Shown piece after piece: positions 16,230-25,045 of a stretch of 52,343 nt of DNA; the stretch's first letter is position 1, and each line of letters opens with the position of its first letter. The stretch comes from Pedobacter sp. ASV17. GTDB taxonomy: Bacteria > Bacteroidota > Bacteroidia > Sphingobacteriales > Sphingobacteriaceae. A program made the translations under genes and the position numbers. Location of the stretch: contig NZ_JAELTX010000019.1 in assembly GCF_016429065.1 (NCBI RefSeq), positions 1 through 52,343 of the forward strand, read 5' to 3'. A model generated the notes under the pieces. It did not search any database. It was not told the origin of the DNA and saw nothing but the letters and a program-made list of their open reading frames with translations.

Positions 16230-17516
16230 ATGGGCAAAAAAATCTTGGTTTGGTTTAGAAATGACCTTCGCTTGCACGATAATGAAATGCTGGTTGAAGC
16301 GGTTTCCAAGGCTGATGAAATTTTACCAGTCTATATCTTTGATCCCCGCCATTTTGAGCAAACCCACTATCATTCTTTTAAAACTGGTGCTACCCGAGCA
16401 AAATTCTTGATTGAAAGCGTATCGTCGCTGCAACAAGTTTTAACGCAAATGGGCGGTAATCTTTTGGTGCTGCAAGGACATCCCGAAGAAATAATCCCAG
16501 AACTGGTTGAAAAATATGAACTCACGGAAGTTTATCACCATAGGGAAGTAGCTAGCGAAGAAACTGCGGTAAGTGTAAAGGTTGAAGATGCGCTTTGGAA
16601 ACTAAAAGTGAACCTTAAGCATTTTATTGGCCATACGCTTTACAACAAGGAGGATTTGCCTTTTCCTATCAAGGATATTCCTGATGTTTTTACCCAATTT
16701 AAAAAGAAAACAGAGCGTGATGCGGTGGTGAAACCATGTTTCACTACACCTAGGTCCATTACTTTTGTAAGTTTGGAAAACTGGGGTGAAATTCCAGAAC
16801 TGGCCGAACTGTTGCAAAACCCAGCTGCTGCCATGTTGAAAATCAAAACAGATTTTAAGGGTGGAGAGCAAGAAGCTTTAGCGCATTTGCATGATTATTT
16901 GCATGCTGGCGAAGGCATGGTGTTGGCAAATGCTTCGCTTAAAAAACATGAAGTTGTTTCTAAGCTTTCTGCTTGGTTGGCATTGGGCTGTCTCTCACCA
17001 CGAGAGGTTTATTGGAAAATGAAAGAGGCCGAAGCTAACTATGGCGTAAAACCTTATTTCAACCAAATCGTTTTGGGCATACTTTGGAGAGATTACTATC
17101 GTTTCATGTTCAAAAAATACGGCAATACCTTCTTTAAGCCTCAAGGATTCAAAAATGACGGTTTTTCATTACGCCTAGAAAATACTGCCGCACTGCAAAA
17201 TTGGAAAGAAGGGCAAACAGGTCAGCCTTTGGTTGATGCCTGTATGCAAGAACTCAATACCACGGGTTACATCAATCAAATAGCAAGGCAATTAGTTGCC
17301 ACTTATCTCGTTAAAGAACTAGGCCTAAATTGGGTGTTGGGAGCTGCTTATTTTGAGGAGCAACTGATAGACTATTGTCCTGCAAGTAATTGGGGAAATT
17401 GGGCAGCGGTAGCGGGTGTTGGAAACGACCAAAAATTATCAAATAGCTTTGATTTTGAGAAGCTGTTGAAATTTTTAGACCCAAAAGGTACGTTCGCACA
17501 GGTCGTCCGAGCCTAA
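16230..17516 (+). CDS. DASH-family cryptochrome / deoxyribodipyrimidine photolyase
   Basis: FAD-dependent protein of 428 residues that uses blue light to repair cyclobutane pyrimidine dimers, in DASH members mainly in single-stranded DNA. The start MGKKILVWFRNDLRLHDNE is the photolyase alpha/beta domain; GHTLYNKEDLPFPIKDIPDVFTQF (read in two parts around 135-158) is the DASH signature with the antenna site. The FAD-binding C-terminal half shows LGCLSPREVYWKM, WRDYYRFMFKKYG, NTTGYINQIARQ and CPASNWGNWAAVAGVGND. It ends soon after DPKGTF, shorter than cyanobacterial members. The ATG at 16218 adds four residues but abuts the promoter box. Confidence 0.92.
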   Translation: MGKKILVWFRNDLRLHDNEMLVEAVSKADEILPVYIFDPRHFEQTHYHSFKTGATRAKFLIESVSSLQQVLTQMGGNLLVLQGHPEEIIPELVEKYELTEVYHHREVASEETAVSVKVEDALWKLKVNLKHFIGHTLYNKEDLPFPIKDIPDVFTQFKKKTERDAVVKPCFTTPRSITFVSLENWGEIPELAELLQNPAAAMLKIKTDFKGGEQEALAHLHDYLHAGEGMVLANASLKKHEVVSKLSAWLALGCLSPREVYWKMKEAEANYGVKPYFNQIVLGILWRDYYRFMFKKYGNTFFKPQGFKNDGFSLRLENTAALQNWKEGQTGQPLVDACMQELNTTGYINQIARQLVATYLVKELGLNWVLGAAYFEEQLIDYCPASNWGNWAAVAGVGNDQKLSNSFDFEKLLKFLDPKGTFAQVVRA

Positions 17517-17569
17517 AAAACCGTCTATATTTTAGTTACACTTTTTAAATTTATTTAAATGTGATTTTA

Positions 17570-17601
17570 TTGCCTTTTCTAAAGGTAAAATCCTAATTTT
17601 G
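17570..17601 (+). promoter_or_regulatory. sucA promoter
   Basis: TAATTTTG (17594-17601) matches the -7 consensus exactly, with a TTG (-33 element) at 17570-17572, 21 bp upstream. It is followed by a 30-bp leader before the sucA ATG. Confidence 0.65.
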
Positions 17602-17631
17602 CAATACTTATCGTAATAGTTAAAAATACCA

Positions 17632-20427
17632 ATGGATAATTTATCTTATCTCAACGGCACTAACGCCGAATATGTAGAATCCCTATACCAGAGTTACAAA
17701 GAAGACCCTAGTTCTGTAGAGTTTGGCTGGCAGAAATTTTTTGAAGGTTTTGATTTCGGAAGGGGCGCAGATGCTGCCAATGTAAGTGGAGGAGAAGCTC
17801 CAGAGCATTTTTTGAAAGAAATTAACGTTTTGAACTTGATTAATGGTTACCGTCAACGTGGCCATTTGTTTACCAAAACAAATCCAGTTAGAGAACGTCG
17901 TAAACACCTACCAACCCTAAACATTGAAAATTTTGGCCTAAGCACTACCGATTTAGAAACGGTTTTTAATTCAAGTGTTGAGTTGGGTATTGGCCCAGCA
18001 AAGCTGAAAGATATTGTTGCCTTTTTAGAGCAAACTTACTGTGGCTCTATTGGCGTTGAGTACAAATATGTGCGTACTCCTGAAGTATTGCAATGGTTAG
18101 AAGGCAAAATGGAGAGCGAACGCAATACTCCAAAATTATCTAACGATGAGAAAATGAGAGTAGTTAAAAAGTTGAACGAAGCGGTTGTTTTCGAAAACTT
18201 TTTAGGTACTAAGTTCTTGGGTCAAAAGCGTTTCTCGCTGGAGGGTGCCGAGGCTTTAATTCCAGCATTGGATGCAGTCATTGAAAAAGGCGCTGATTTA
18301 GGTATCGAAGAATTTGTATTGGGTATGGCGCACCGCGGTCGTTTGAACGTGTTGGCCAACATCATGCAAAAAAGCTATAAAGATATTTTTACCGAGTTTG
18401 AAGGAAGAAGCTACAATCCAGAAACTCCTTTCGGTGGCGACGTAAAATATCATTTGGGTTACTCAACCGATGTAACCACTAATAAAGGTAAAAACGTACA
18501 CTTAAGCCTTTGCCCAAATCCATCGCACTTAGAAACGGTAGATGGTATCGTGGAAGGAATGAGCCGTTCGAAAATTGATTTTAAATACAATGGCGATGAC
18601 GGTCGCTTGGCACCAATATTAATCCACGGCGATGCTTCTGTAGCAGGTCAGGGAATTGTTTACGAGGTGATTCAAATGGCTGGTTTAGATGGTTACAAAA
18701 CTGGTGGTACCATCCACTTAGTGATTAACAACCAAATTGGTTTTACCACCAACTACAAAGATGCCCGTTCTAGTACTTACTGTACAGATATTGCAAAGGT
18801 AACCTTGTCTCCAGTTTTCCACGTAAATGGTGATGATGCGGAAGCTTTGGTTTACGCCATTAACTTAGCGATGGAGTATCGTCAGAAATACAGAAATGAT
18901 GTATTCATTGATATTCTTTGCTATCGTAGATTTGGACATAACGAATCTGATGAGCCTAAATTCACTCAACCGTTATTGTACAAGGCGATTGAAAAACACG
19001 ATAATCCATTGAAAATCTATGTTGCCGAATTGATTAAAGAAGGTAAACTAGATGAGGCTGGTGCTAAAGAAATGGAGAAAGAGTTTAAAGCGCACTTACA
19101 AACTTCATTAAACGAAGCGAAAGAGTATAATGCCGCTTTAGCTGAGGTTAAATTTGGTGGTGCTTGGGCAGATATGCGTTTAGCGACTGCAAAAGACTTT
19201 GAAACTTCTCCAGAAACTGGTGTTAAAAAGAGCACTTTCTTAGAAGTAGCGAAAAGAATCAGCACTTTGCCAAAAGATAAAAAGTTCTTCAAAAAAATTG
19301 AGAAATTATTTGATGAAAGACTTAAAATGGCTACCGAAACCCACATTTTTGACTGGGCTATGGGCGAGCAATTGGCTTACGGTACCATATTGGCCGAAGG
19401 TAAAAGAGTTCGTTTAAGCGGTCAGGATGTAAAACGTGGTACTTTCTCACATCGTCATGCGGTATTAACCCTTGAAGATTCGGAAGAAGAATACACTCCA
19501 CTTTTAAATATTTCAGAGCAACAAGCTTCTTTTGATATCTATAACTCACACTTATCTGAGTACGGTGTTTTAGGTTTCGAATACGGTTATGCAATGGCAA
19601 ATCCTAATGCATTAACCATTTGGGAAGCACAATTTGGAGATTTCTTTAACGGAGCTCAAATTGTAATTGACCAATACATTGCCAGTGCCGAAACTAAATG
19701 GCAAAGGGCAAATGGTTTGGTAATGTTGTTGCCTCATGGTTACGAAGGACAAGGTCCTGAGCACTCTTCGGCACGTATCGAGCGTTTCTTAGAATTGTGT
19801 GCTGAGTACAACATGCAGGTCACTAACTGTACTACTCCTGCTAACTTCTTCCACGCTTTGCGCCGTCAATTTAAACGCGATTTCCGTAAGCCTTTGGTAA
19901 ACTTTAGTCCTAAGAGCTTATTGCGTTATCCACTTTGTGTAAGTCCGTTGGAAGATTTTACTTCTGGAGGCTTTAAAGAAGTGATTGATGATGTAAACGT
20001 AAAACCTGCAGAAGTGAAACGTGTAGTTTTCTGCTCGGGTAAAATCTATTACGATTTGTTGGATGCTCAAAAAAACAACAACAGTAAAGAAGTAGCTTTA
20101 GTACGTGTAGAGCAATTATATCCAACACCATTAGAGCAAATGGAAGCTGTTTACAACCGCTACAAAAATGCTGACGAAGTACTTTGGGTACAGGAAGAAC
20201 CAGAAAACCAAGGTGCTTGGCCATATTTGTTGCGCAGATTGAGAAAAACAGCATTAAACCATATTGATGTGATTTCGAGGAAAGAAAGCAGCAGTCCAGC
20301 TACAGGTTATGCTAAACAGCATACGAACCAACAAGCTTATATTGTGGCTAAAACTTTTGAGATTTCGGTGGCAGCGGCAAAAGAGCCTGTTAAAAAAGTA
20401 GCTAAAAGCGTTATTAAAGCAGATTAA
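17632..20427 (+). CDS. sucA: 2-oxoglutarate dehydrogenase E1 component
   Basis: Thiamine-diphosphate-dependent decarboxylase of 931 residues, the E1 subunit of the 2-oxoglutarate dehydrogenase complex in the TCA cycle. The N-terminal segment (SLYQSYKEDPSSVEFGWQKF in part, residues 17-36) binds E2. GMAHRGRLNVLANIM, HGDASVAGQGIVYE and LVINNQIGFTT form the cofactor and substrate site, and FGHNESDEPKFTQP is a family hallmark. The C-terminal transketolase-like half has LPHGYEGQGPEHSSARIERFL. The last 20 residues are Lys/Ala-rich. sucB begins 99 bp downstream. The gap carries TAG/TTAG-rich sequence but no clear terminator, so co-transcription is likely. Confidence 0.97.
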   Translation: MDNLSYLNGTNAEYVESLYQSYKEDPSSVEFGWQKFFEGFDFGRGADAANVSGGEAPEHFLKEINVLNLINGYRQRGHLFTKTNPVRERRKHLPTLNIENFGLSTTDLETVFNSSVELGIGPAKLKDIVAFLEQTYCGSIGVEYKYVRTPEVLQWLEGKMESERNTPKLSNDEKMRVVKKLNEAVVFENFLGTKFLGQKRFSLEGAEALIPALDAVIEKGADLGIEEFVLGMAHRGRLNVLANIMQKSYKDIFTEFEGRSYNPETPFGGDVKYHLGYSTDVTTNKGKNVHLSLCPNPSHLETVDGIVEGMSRSKIDFKYNGDDGRLAPILIHGDASVAGQGIVYEVIQMAGLDGYKTGGTIHLVINNQIGFTTNYKDARSSTYCTDIAKVTLSPVFHVNGDDAEALVYAINLAMEYRQKYRNDVFIDILCYRRFGHNESDEPKFTQPLLYKAIEKHDNPLKIYVAELIKEGKLDEAGAKEMEKEFKAHLQTSLNEAKEYNAALAEVKFGGAWADMRLATAKDFETSPETGVKKSTFLEVAKRISTLPKDKKFFKKIEKLFDERLKMATETHIFDWAMGEQLAYGTILAEGKRVRLSGQDVKRGTFSHRHAVLTLEDSEEEYTPLLNISEQQASFDIYNSHLSEYGVLGFEYGYAMANPNALTIWEAQFGDFFNGAQIVIDQYIASAETKWQRANGLVMLLPHGYEGQGPEHSSARIERFLELCAEYNMQVTNCTTPANFFHALRRQFKRDFRKPLVNFSPKSLLRYPLCVSPLEDFTSGGFKEVIDDVNVKPAEVKRVVFCSGKIYYDLLDAQKNNNSKEVALVRVEQLYPTPLEQMEAVYNRYKNADEVLWVQEEPENQGAWPYLLRRLRKTALNHIDVISRKESSSPATGYAKQHTNQQAYIVAKTFEISVAAAKEPVKKVAKSVIKAD

Positions 20428-20526
20428 TAAATAGTAAATAAAGACTAGCGTTAAGTGGTTAGTGATAAGCGTTGAAAGAGGGCTTTTCGTTAATTGCCAA
20501 ACGCCAAACAAAACATATAATTTAAT

Positions 20527-21756
20527 ATGAGTTTAGAAATCAAAGTTCCGCCAGTAGGCGAATCGATTACCGAGGTAGTATTATCTCGTTGGGTTAAAAA
20601 CGATGGTGATTTTGTAGAAATGGACGAAATTATTGCTGAGTTAGAATCAGACAAGGCAACTTTCGAACTTACTGCAGAGCAATCAGGAACTTTAAAAGTA
20701 GTAGCTAGTGAAGGCGATACACTAGAAATTGGTGCAGTAGTTTGTACCATTGAAGAAGGTGGCGCAGCACCAGCGAAAGAGGCAAAAGCAGAAGCTCCAA
20801 AGGCTGAAGCACCAGCAGCAGATAAAGCTGCGGCTCCAGTGGCTGAAAAATCTTCTAGCGAAAGCTATGCAACAGGTACTCCTTCACCTGCGGCGGCTAA
20901 AATTTTAGCTGAAAAAGGTGTTGACGCAGCTAACGTAAAAGGTAGCGGTGTTGATGGTAGAATTACCAAAGAAGACGCAAATAATGCACAAGCAGGTAAG
21001 CCTGCTGCTAAGGCAGAGGCTCCAAAAGCTGCGCCTGCTGCACCAGTTGCTGGTTCAAGAAATGAGCGCAGAGAAAAAATGTCGCCATTGCGTAAAACAG
21101 TAGCAAAACGTTTGGTTGCGGTTAAAAATGAAACGGCTATGTTAACCACTTTTAACGAGGTGAACATGAAGCCAATCATGGATTTGCGTGCTAAATATAA
21201 AGACCAATTTAAAGAGAAACACGGTGTTGGTTTAGGCTTTATGAGTTTCTTTACCAAAGCGGTATGTGAAGCGGCTAAAGATTTTCCAGCGGTAAATGCT
21301 CGTATTGAAGGCGAAGAGATTGTTTATAACGATTTCGTTGACGTTTCTATCGCGGTATCAGCTCCTAAAGGTTTGGTAGTACCCATCATTAGAAATGCAG
21401 ATAGCATGAGCTTAGCTCAAATTGAGAAAACAGTAATTGAATTGGCTACTAAAGCTAGAGATAGCAAATTGACGATTGAAGAAATGACTGGCGGTACTTT
21501 TACCATTACCAACGGCGGTGTTTTTGGTTCAATGATGTCAACTCCGATTATCAATGCCCCTCAATCTGCAATTTTAGGAATGCACAACATTATCGAGCGT
21601 CCAATTGCTGAAAATAAAGAAGTAGTGATTCGTCCGATGATGTACATTGCTTTATCATACGACCACAGAATTATCGATGGACGTGAGTCTGTAGGTTTCT
21701 TGGTACGTGTTAAACAATTATTGGAAGACCCAGCTAGATTGTTGTTAGGCGTTTAA
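20527..21756 (+). CDS. sucB: Dihydrolipoamide succinyltransferase (E2 of 2-oxoglutarate dehydrogenase)
   Basis: E2 core of the complex, 409 residues. The lipoyl domain (1-78) has the acceptor Lys43 in [10 protein letters not shown]. An Ala/Lys/Pro-rich linker (about 80-112) leads to the E3-binding domain ([20 protein letters not shown] region, 116-150), then a second Ala-rich linker and the catalytic domain (about 180-409) with His380 and Asp384 in [12 protein letters not shown]. It transfers the succinyl group from lipoamide to coenzyme A. The partner E3 is probably lpdA at 31064. A good intrinsic terminator follows at 21815. Confidence 0.97.
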   Translation: MSLEIKVPPVGESITEVVLSRWVKNDGDFVEMDEIIAELESDKATFELTAEQSGTLKVVASEGDTLEIGAVVCTIEEGGAAPAKEAKAEAPKAEAPAADKAAAPVAEKSSSESYATGTPSPAAAKILAEKGVDAANVKGSGVDGRITKEDANNAQAGKPAAKAEAPKAAPAAPVAGSRNERREKMSPLRKTVAKRLVAVKNETAMLTTFNEVNMKPIMDLRAKYKDQFKEKHGVGLGFMSFFTKAVCEAAKDFPAVNARIEGEEIVYNDFVDVSIAVSAPKGLVVPIIRNADSMSLAQIEKTVIELATKARDSKLTIEEMTGGTFTITNGGVFGSMMSTPIINAPQSAILGMHNIIERPIAENKEVVIRPMMYIALSYDHRIIDGRESVGFLVRVKQLLEDPARLLLGV

Positions 21757-21814
21757 TTTTAAACATTAAGGAATGAAGAGTAGTTAAGATTTTTTAACTC
21801 TTTTCAATAATATT

Positions 21815-21852
21815 AAAGCCTTGTTCGTGAAAATGGACAAGGCTTTTTTATT
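21815..21852 (+). terminator. Intrinsic terminator after sucB
   Basis: A 12-bp stem (21815-21826 with 21835-21846, one G-T pair) made of AAAGCCTTGT and ACAAGGCTTT is followed by a T-run at 21844-21849. It lies 59 bp after the sucB stop. Confidence 0.88.
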
Positions 21853-22491
21853 TCATTAGCTAGCTACCTCTCATTCCCGCATAAGCGGGAGTCTTAGAAG
21901 TATTATGATAAATTAATGTGAGTTTGGAATAAGGTTTTCTTTGATTTTTCATTATCTCAAGCCCTAGCAAACCCTCTTCGTTCTGCTAAAATTGGCCTTG
22001 GCCTGTTCGGGATGCACTAATAAGCCTTATTACTAACTTTAACAGAAAAGGGCGCAGCCGTGGATTTTTATTTATTTGTTTCTATGGTTTTAAAGGTATA
22101 AATGAGCTCACTCCATTTCGGTTTTGCATACTTTTTTCATCTATAGGAAACCTGAGCTTGCGAAAGCATCAAGACAAAAAAAACAGTAAAAACTACTTGA
22201 TAAAAGTTTGTCCGCGAAGCGACAGAACTGTAAATAGTAGTAGGGAGTTAATATTTATGGCCTAAGAGTTTGATTATGATATATGGAAAGTGTTTTCTTA
22301 TACCGAACTCACATTAAATTATGTCTGTCAAATCAACAACAATAAATTCTTTATCCTGTATTAGGATACCCAATCAAGTTGGGTATGATGACCTGACTTA
22401 GAATGAAGTCTATAACTTTGTCTACTTTCTGTTACTTTTTCCCCATTGTTCAGTTATTTTGATATTTTCGTTATCACACAATTAGAACCAA
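21853..22491. other. Gene-free stretch with short palindrome
   Basis: About 640 bp with no convincing gene on either strand. It contains a CCCGCATAAGCGGG hairpin near 21876-21889, of a kind common between Bacteroidota genes. The rest is AT-rich with scattered GC-rich words (GGGCGCAGCCGTGG near 22050). I see no promoter with an exact -7 box; TTATTTTG near 22455 is one base off and may serve the next gene. Confidence 0.5.
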
Positions 22492-23226
22492 ATGAGAAAA
22501 ATTACACTTGTCGCTTTATTCAGTTTTTTTAGCACGATGCTCTATGCACAAACCAATCAGCAAAATACAGGTTGGTTCATGTTCCTAAACAGTACCAAGT
22601 TTAATGATAAATGGGGCATGCACTTTGATTTACAATTGCGCTCTGAAGATAACTGGGACAGGCTTAGAAATTTGCTGGTTAGACCAGGGGTGACCTATTA
22701 TATCAATAAAAACTCGAATGCCACTGTGGGTTATTTGTTTACACAAACTTACTTGCCACATTTATATCCTGTTTTTGCACCAGGCACAACACCTTATGAG
22801 CCGAAATTTACCTTAACGGAACACCGCATTTGGCAACAATACATTTATAATCATCAACCTTGGAAGGGGGCAGCTTTAAGCCACAGGTTTAGGTTAGAGC
22901 AACGTTTTATTGAACGTCAAACAGATGATTTGTTTTCTCAACGTTTCCGTTATTTCTTTAGGTTGGTACAACCCTTGCAAAAGCAAGCAGGTGCTTTTGA
23001 GAAAGGAATGTTTGTGGCCTTGCAAAATGAATTTTTCTTAAATCTGCAAAACAAGGACGAATTGAACGGAAGTACTTTTGACCAGAATAGAGCTTATTTA
23101 GCGGTGGGTTATCGCGTTTCAAAAGCATTTGATATTGAAGCTGGGTATTTAAATCAAGCCATCAAAGGGGCGTCGGTGAATACACAGAACAATGCAATCC
23201 AATTGGCACTTTATACGAGGTTTTAA
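22492..23226 (+). CDS. DUF2490 outer-membrane protein
   Basis: Exported protein of 244 residues with a signal peptide (MRKITLVALFSFFSTMLYAQ, cleavage near residue 20). The mature part is a series of amphipathic strands (WGMHFDLQLRSEDNWDRLRN, HRFRLEQRFIERQ, ALQNEFFLNLQN) ending in the terminal phenylalanine LALYTRF, as expected for an outer-membrane beta-barrel. The pattern fits DUF2490, an uncharacterised Bacteroidota family. No enzymatic motif is visible. It stands alone, between a long gene-free stretch and another barrel-like gene. Confidence 0.82.
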   Translation: MRKITLVALFSFFSTMLYAQTNQQNTGWFMFLNSTKFNDKWGMHFDLQLRSEDNWDRLRNLLVRPGVTYYINKNSNATVGYLFTQTYLPHLYPVFAPGTTPYEPKFTLTEHRIWQQYIYNHQPWKGAALSHRFRLEQRFIERQTDDLFSQRFRYFFRLVQPLQKQAGAFEKGMFVALQNEFFLNLQNKDELNGSTFDQNRAYLAVGYRVSKAFDIEAGYLNQAIKGASVNTQNNAIQLALYTRF

Positions 23227-23271
23227 GAATACGTCATTTAAATCACATTAAAGTAAAGTATGTATTAAAAT

Positions 23272-23302
23272 AAAGGTGGTGGCAGAAATATTTACCACCT
23301 TT
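23272..23302 (+). terminator. Hairpin between two barrel-protein genes
   Basis: AAAGGTGGT (23272-23280) and ACCACCTTT (23294-23302) form a 9-bp stem with a 13-nt loop, followed by GTTTTG. It may terminate the DUF2490 transcript. It also ends 7 bp before the next ATG, so it could affect translation of that gene. Confidence 0.6.
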
Positions 23303-23309
23303 GTTTTGT

Positions 23310-24188
23310 ATGAAAAACACATTTCTACTCGTCATTGCGCTGATCTTTGGTCGAAGATTGCATGCGCAGCAGCAAATTGAAAATAAACAAATAGGTAAAA
23401 GTATTTTTAATAAGGAACTGTCAAGAGATTTCTCTCGAAAAGGTCAGTTTTATGTGCATTGGGGATGGAACTTTTCTTGGTACGACAAAAGTAACATTAC
23501 GTTTCAAGGACCAGGATATGATTTTACCTTAAAGAATGTGAGCGCAAAAGATAGACCTTCTAAATTAAGTTTGGATTATGTTAATCCGATGGAATTAACC
23601 ACGCCACAATTTGATTTCAGATTTGGATATTTTTTCAAAGATCAATATAGTATTTCTATCGGTTGGGATCATATGAAGTATGTAATGGATGTTCCTCAGC
23701 AGGTAACAATCAATGGATATATCAGCCCTACTGTTTCTAATCCAGGGATCGCTACGGGAAAATATGCCGGGATTTATAATGATCAGCAATTAGAGGTTAA
23801 AGGCGATATGTTAACGTTTGAACATACCGACGGCTTGAATTATGTAAGTGCAGAATTAGAACGTTATGACGATATATGGATAGCTAAAAACAAACAACAG
23901 ATGCTGACCATGGAAACTGGTGTGGGGGCAGGTTTTGTAATTCCCCGTTCTGATGTGCGATTTTTTGGGGTTGGCGAAAATAATTTCTGGAATTTTGCAG
24001 GCTATGGCGTGTCCGTAAAAGCAGGCTTGAAGTTCAATGTAACCAAGAAACTATATTTCCAGAATGTTACTAAGGCTGGCTATATTGATATGAATAAAAT
24101 ACATACCACTGGTAGAAATGATATTGACGGGGCTAAGCAAACCATTCGTTTCTTAGAAAATTATACCGCAATTGGCTATCAATTCTAA
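23310..24188 (+). CDS. Predicted outer-membrane beta-barrel protein, function unknown
   Basis: Protein of 292 residues, not assigned to a named family. A signal peptide (MKNTFLLVIALIFGRRLHAQ) is followed by a region rich in alternating aromatic/polar strands (GQFYVHWGWNFSWYDK, FDFRFGYFFKDQYSISIGWD, VSVKAGLKFNVTKKLYF) and ends in AIGYQF with a C-terminal phenylalanine, the usual mark of outer-membrane barrels. The frame is open upstream to a TTG at 23301, but that codon sits in a hairpin and the ATG gives a clean signal peptide. It converges on the DUF2807 gene, with a shared terminator between. Confidence 0.75.
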   Translation: MKNTFLLVIALIFGRRLHAQQQIENKQIGKSIFNKELSRDFSRKGQFYVHWGWNFSWYDKSNITFQGPGYDFTLKNVSAKDRPSKLSLDYVNPMELTTPQFDFRFGYFFKDQYSISIGWDHMKYVMDVPQQVTINGYISPTVSNPGIATGKYAGIYNDQQLEVKGDMLTFEHTDGLNYVSAELERYDDIWIAKNKQQMLTMETGVGAGFVIPRSDVRFFGVGENNFWNFAGYGVSVKAGLKFNVTKKLYFQNVTKAGYIDMNKIHTTGRNDIDGAKQTIRFLENYTAIGYQF

Positions 24189-24198
24189 CTATAGTCGT

Positions 24199-24240
24199 AA
24201 CAGAAAAAGGCCTTTAAGTAATTAAAGGCCTTTTTCTGTT
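24199..24240. terminator. Bidirectional terminator
   Basis: A perfect 19-bp stem (24199-24217 with 24222-24240) and a 4-nt loop, rich in A on one side and T on the other, lies between the convergent barrel-protein and DUF2807 genes. On both strands it reads as stem plus T-run. The DUF2807 stop codon overlaps its edge. Confidence 0.92.
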
Positions 24241-24985
24241 AAATTTTTCTAACTTTTCCAGAACCAATACTTGTTTGACTAATCTCAGCATTGCCAGTAT
24301 AATATACACTTCCAGAACCGCTTATGAAGGCGCTGATTTCGCCATCGGTATGTACATAAGCGGTACCCGAACCACTGATGCGAGCAGAAAGGCTCGCTAC
24401 TTTTAAAGCGCCTTTTTTGCTTAAGTTGCCTGAACCGCTAATGTTTGCGCTGGTTTTACCAGCTTCGCCCGAGATGTTCAGTTTTCCTGAACCGCTAACG
24501 GTGGCCGTATAATCTTGCACATCTATGGTCGCGTTAATTACTCCAGAACCACTTACCGTAGTTGTCAATGAATTTTGATTAATGGTGCCTTTTACGGTAA
24601 TAGAACCATCGCCACTCATGGTTAGGGCTTTAATAGTCTTTGCATTTACATGCGCCGTTATCTTTTTGTCTTTGTATTTATGCGTCCAGCTGGTCCAGCT
24701 TATTTGAGGTCTAATCATTAGCGTATTACCTTTTACCTCTGCAACCAATGAGGCAATGGCTTCTTCATCGCCTTCAAATCTAATCCCTTCGGTATTGCCT
24801 AAAGTAACGATCACCTGTAAAGGACCACCTGCGGCAACGGCACTGAAATTTTTAACTTCAATGTCTCTGGTTTTCAGTTTTGATTTTGATATGCCGATGT
24901 TAACTGGCAATTCTGATTGTACAGGGTGTGCTGTCGCGATTACCGCGGCCAGCATAAAGCCTATGGAAATGTATTTTTTGCTCAT
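24239..24985 (-). CDS. DUF2807 (head GIN) adhesin-like protein
   Basis: Exported protein of 248 residues with a signal peptide (MSKKYISIGFMLAAVIATAH). The mature part matches DUF2807, a putative auto-transporter adhesin head forming a right-handed beta-helix. The rungs are marked by a recurring SGSG or SGDG turn: SGDGSITVKG, VSGSGVINA, VSGSGKLNI, ISGSGNLSK, ISGSGTAYV, ISGSGSVYY and IGSGKV, spaced about 17-21 residues. The N-terminal part has the family segment VKNFSAVAAGGPLQVIVTLG. Probably located at the cell surface or in the periplasm; no enzymatic function is expected. Confidence 0.9.
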   Translation of the reverse strand: MSKKYISIGFMLAAVIATAHPVQSELPVNIGISKSKLKTRDIEVKNFSAVAAGGPLQVIVTLGNTEGIRFEGDEEAIASLVAEVKGNTLMIRPQISWTSWTHKYKDKKITAHVNAKTIKALTMSGDGSITVKGTINQNSLTTTVSGSGVINATIDVQDYTATVSGSGKLNISGEAGKTSANISGSGNLSKKGALKVASLSARISGSGTAYVHTDGEISAFISGSGSVYYTGNAEISQTSIGSGKVRKI

Positions 24986-25045
24986 GGTTAGTTTTTGCTT
25001 TCTTAATAGACGCTGTTTGATTTAAAAACGTTGCATCACCTTTAC

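Noticed and set aside
17450..17560. Frameshift at the photolyase C-terminus
   Set aside because: The protein ends earlier than some homologues, but no alternative frame continues a plausible photolyase tail.
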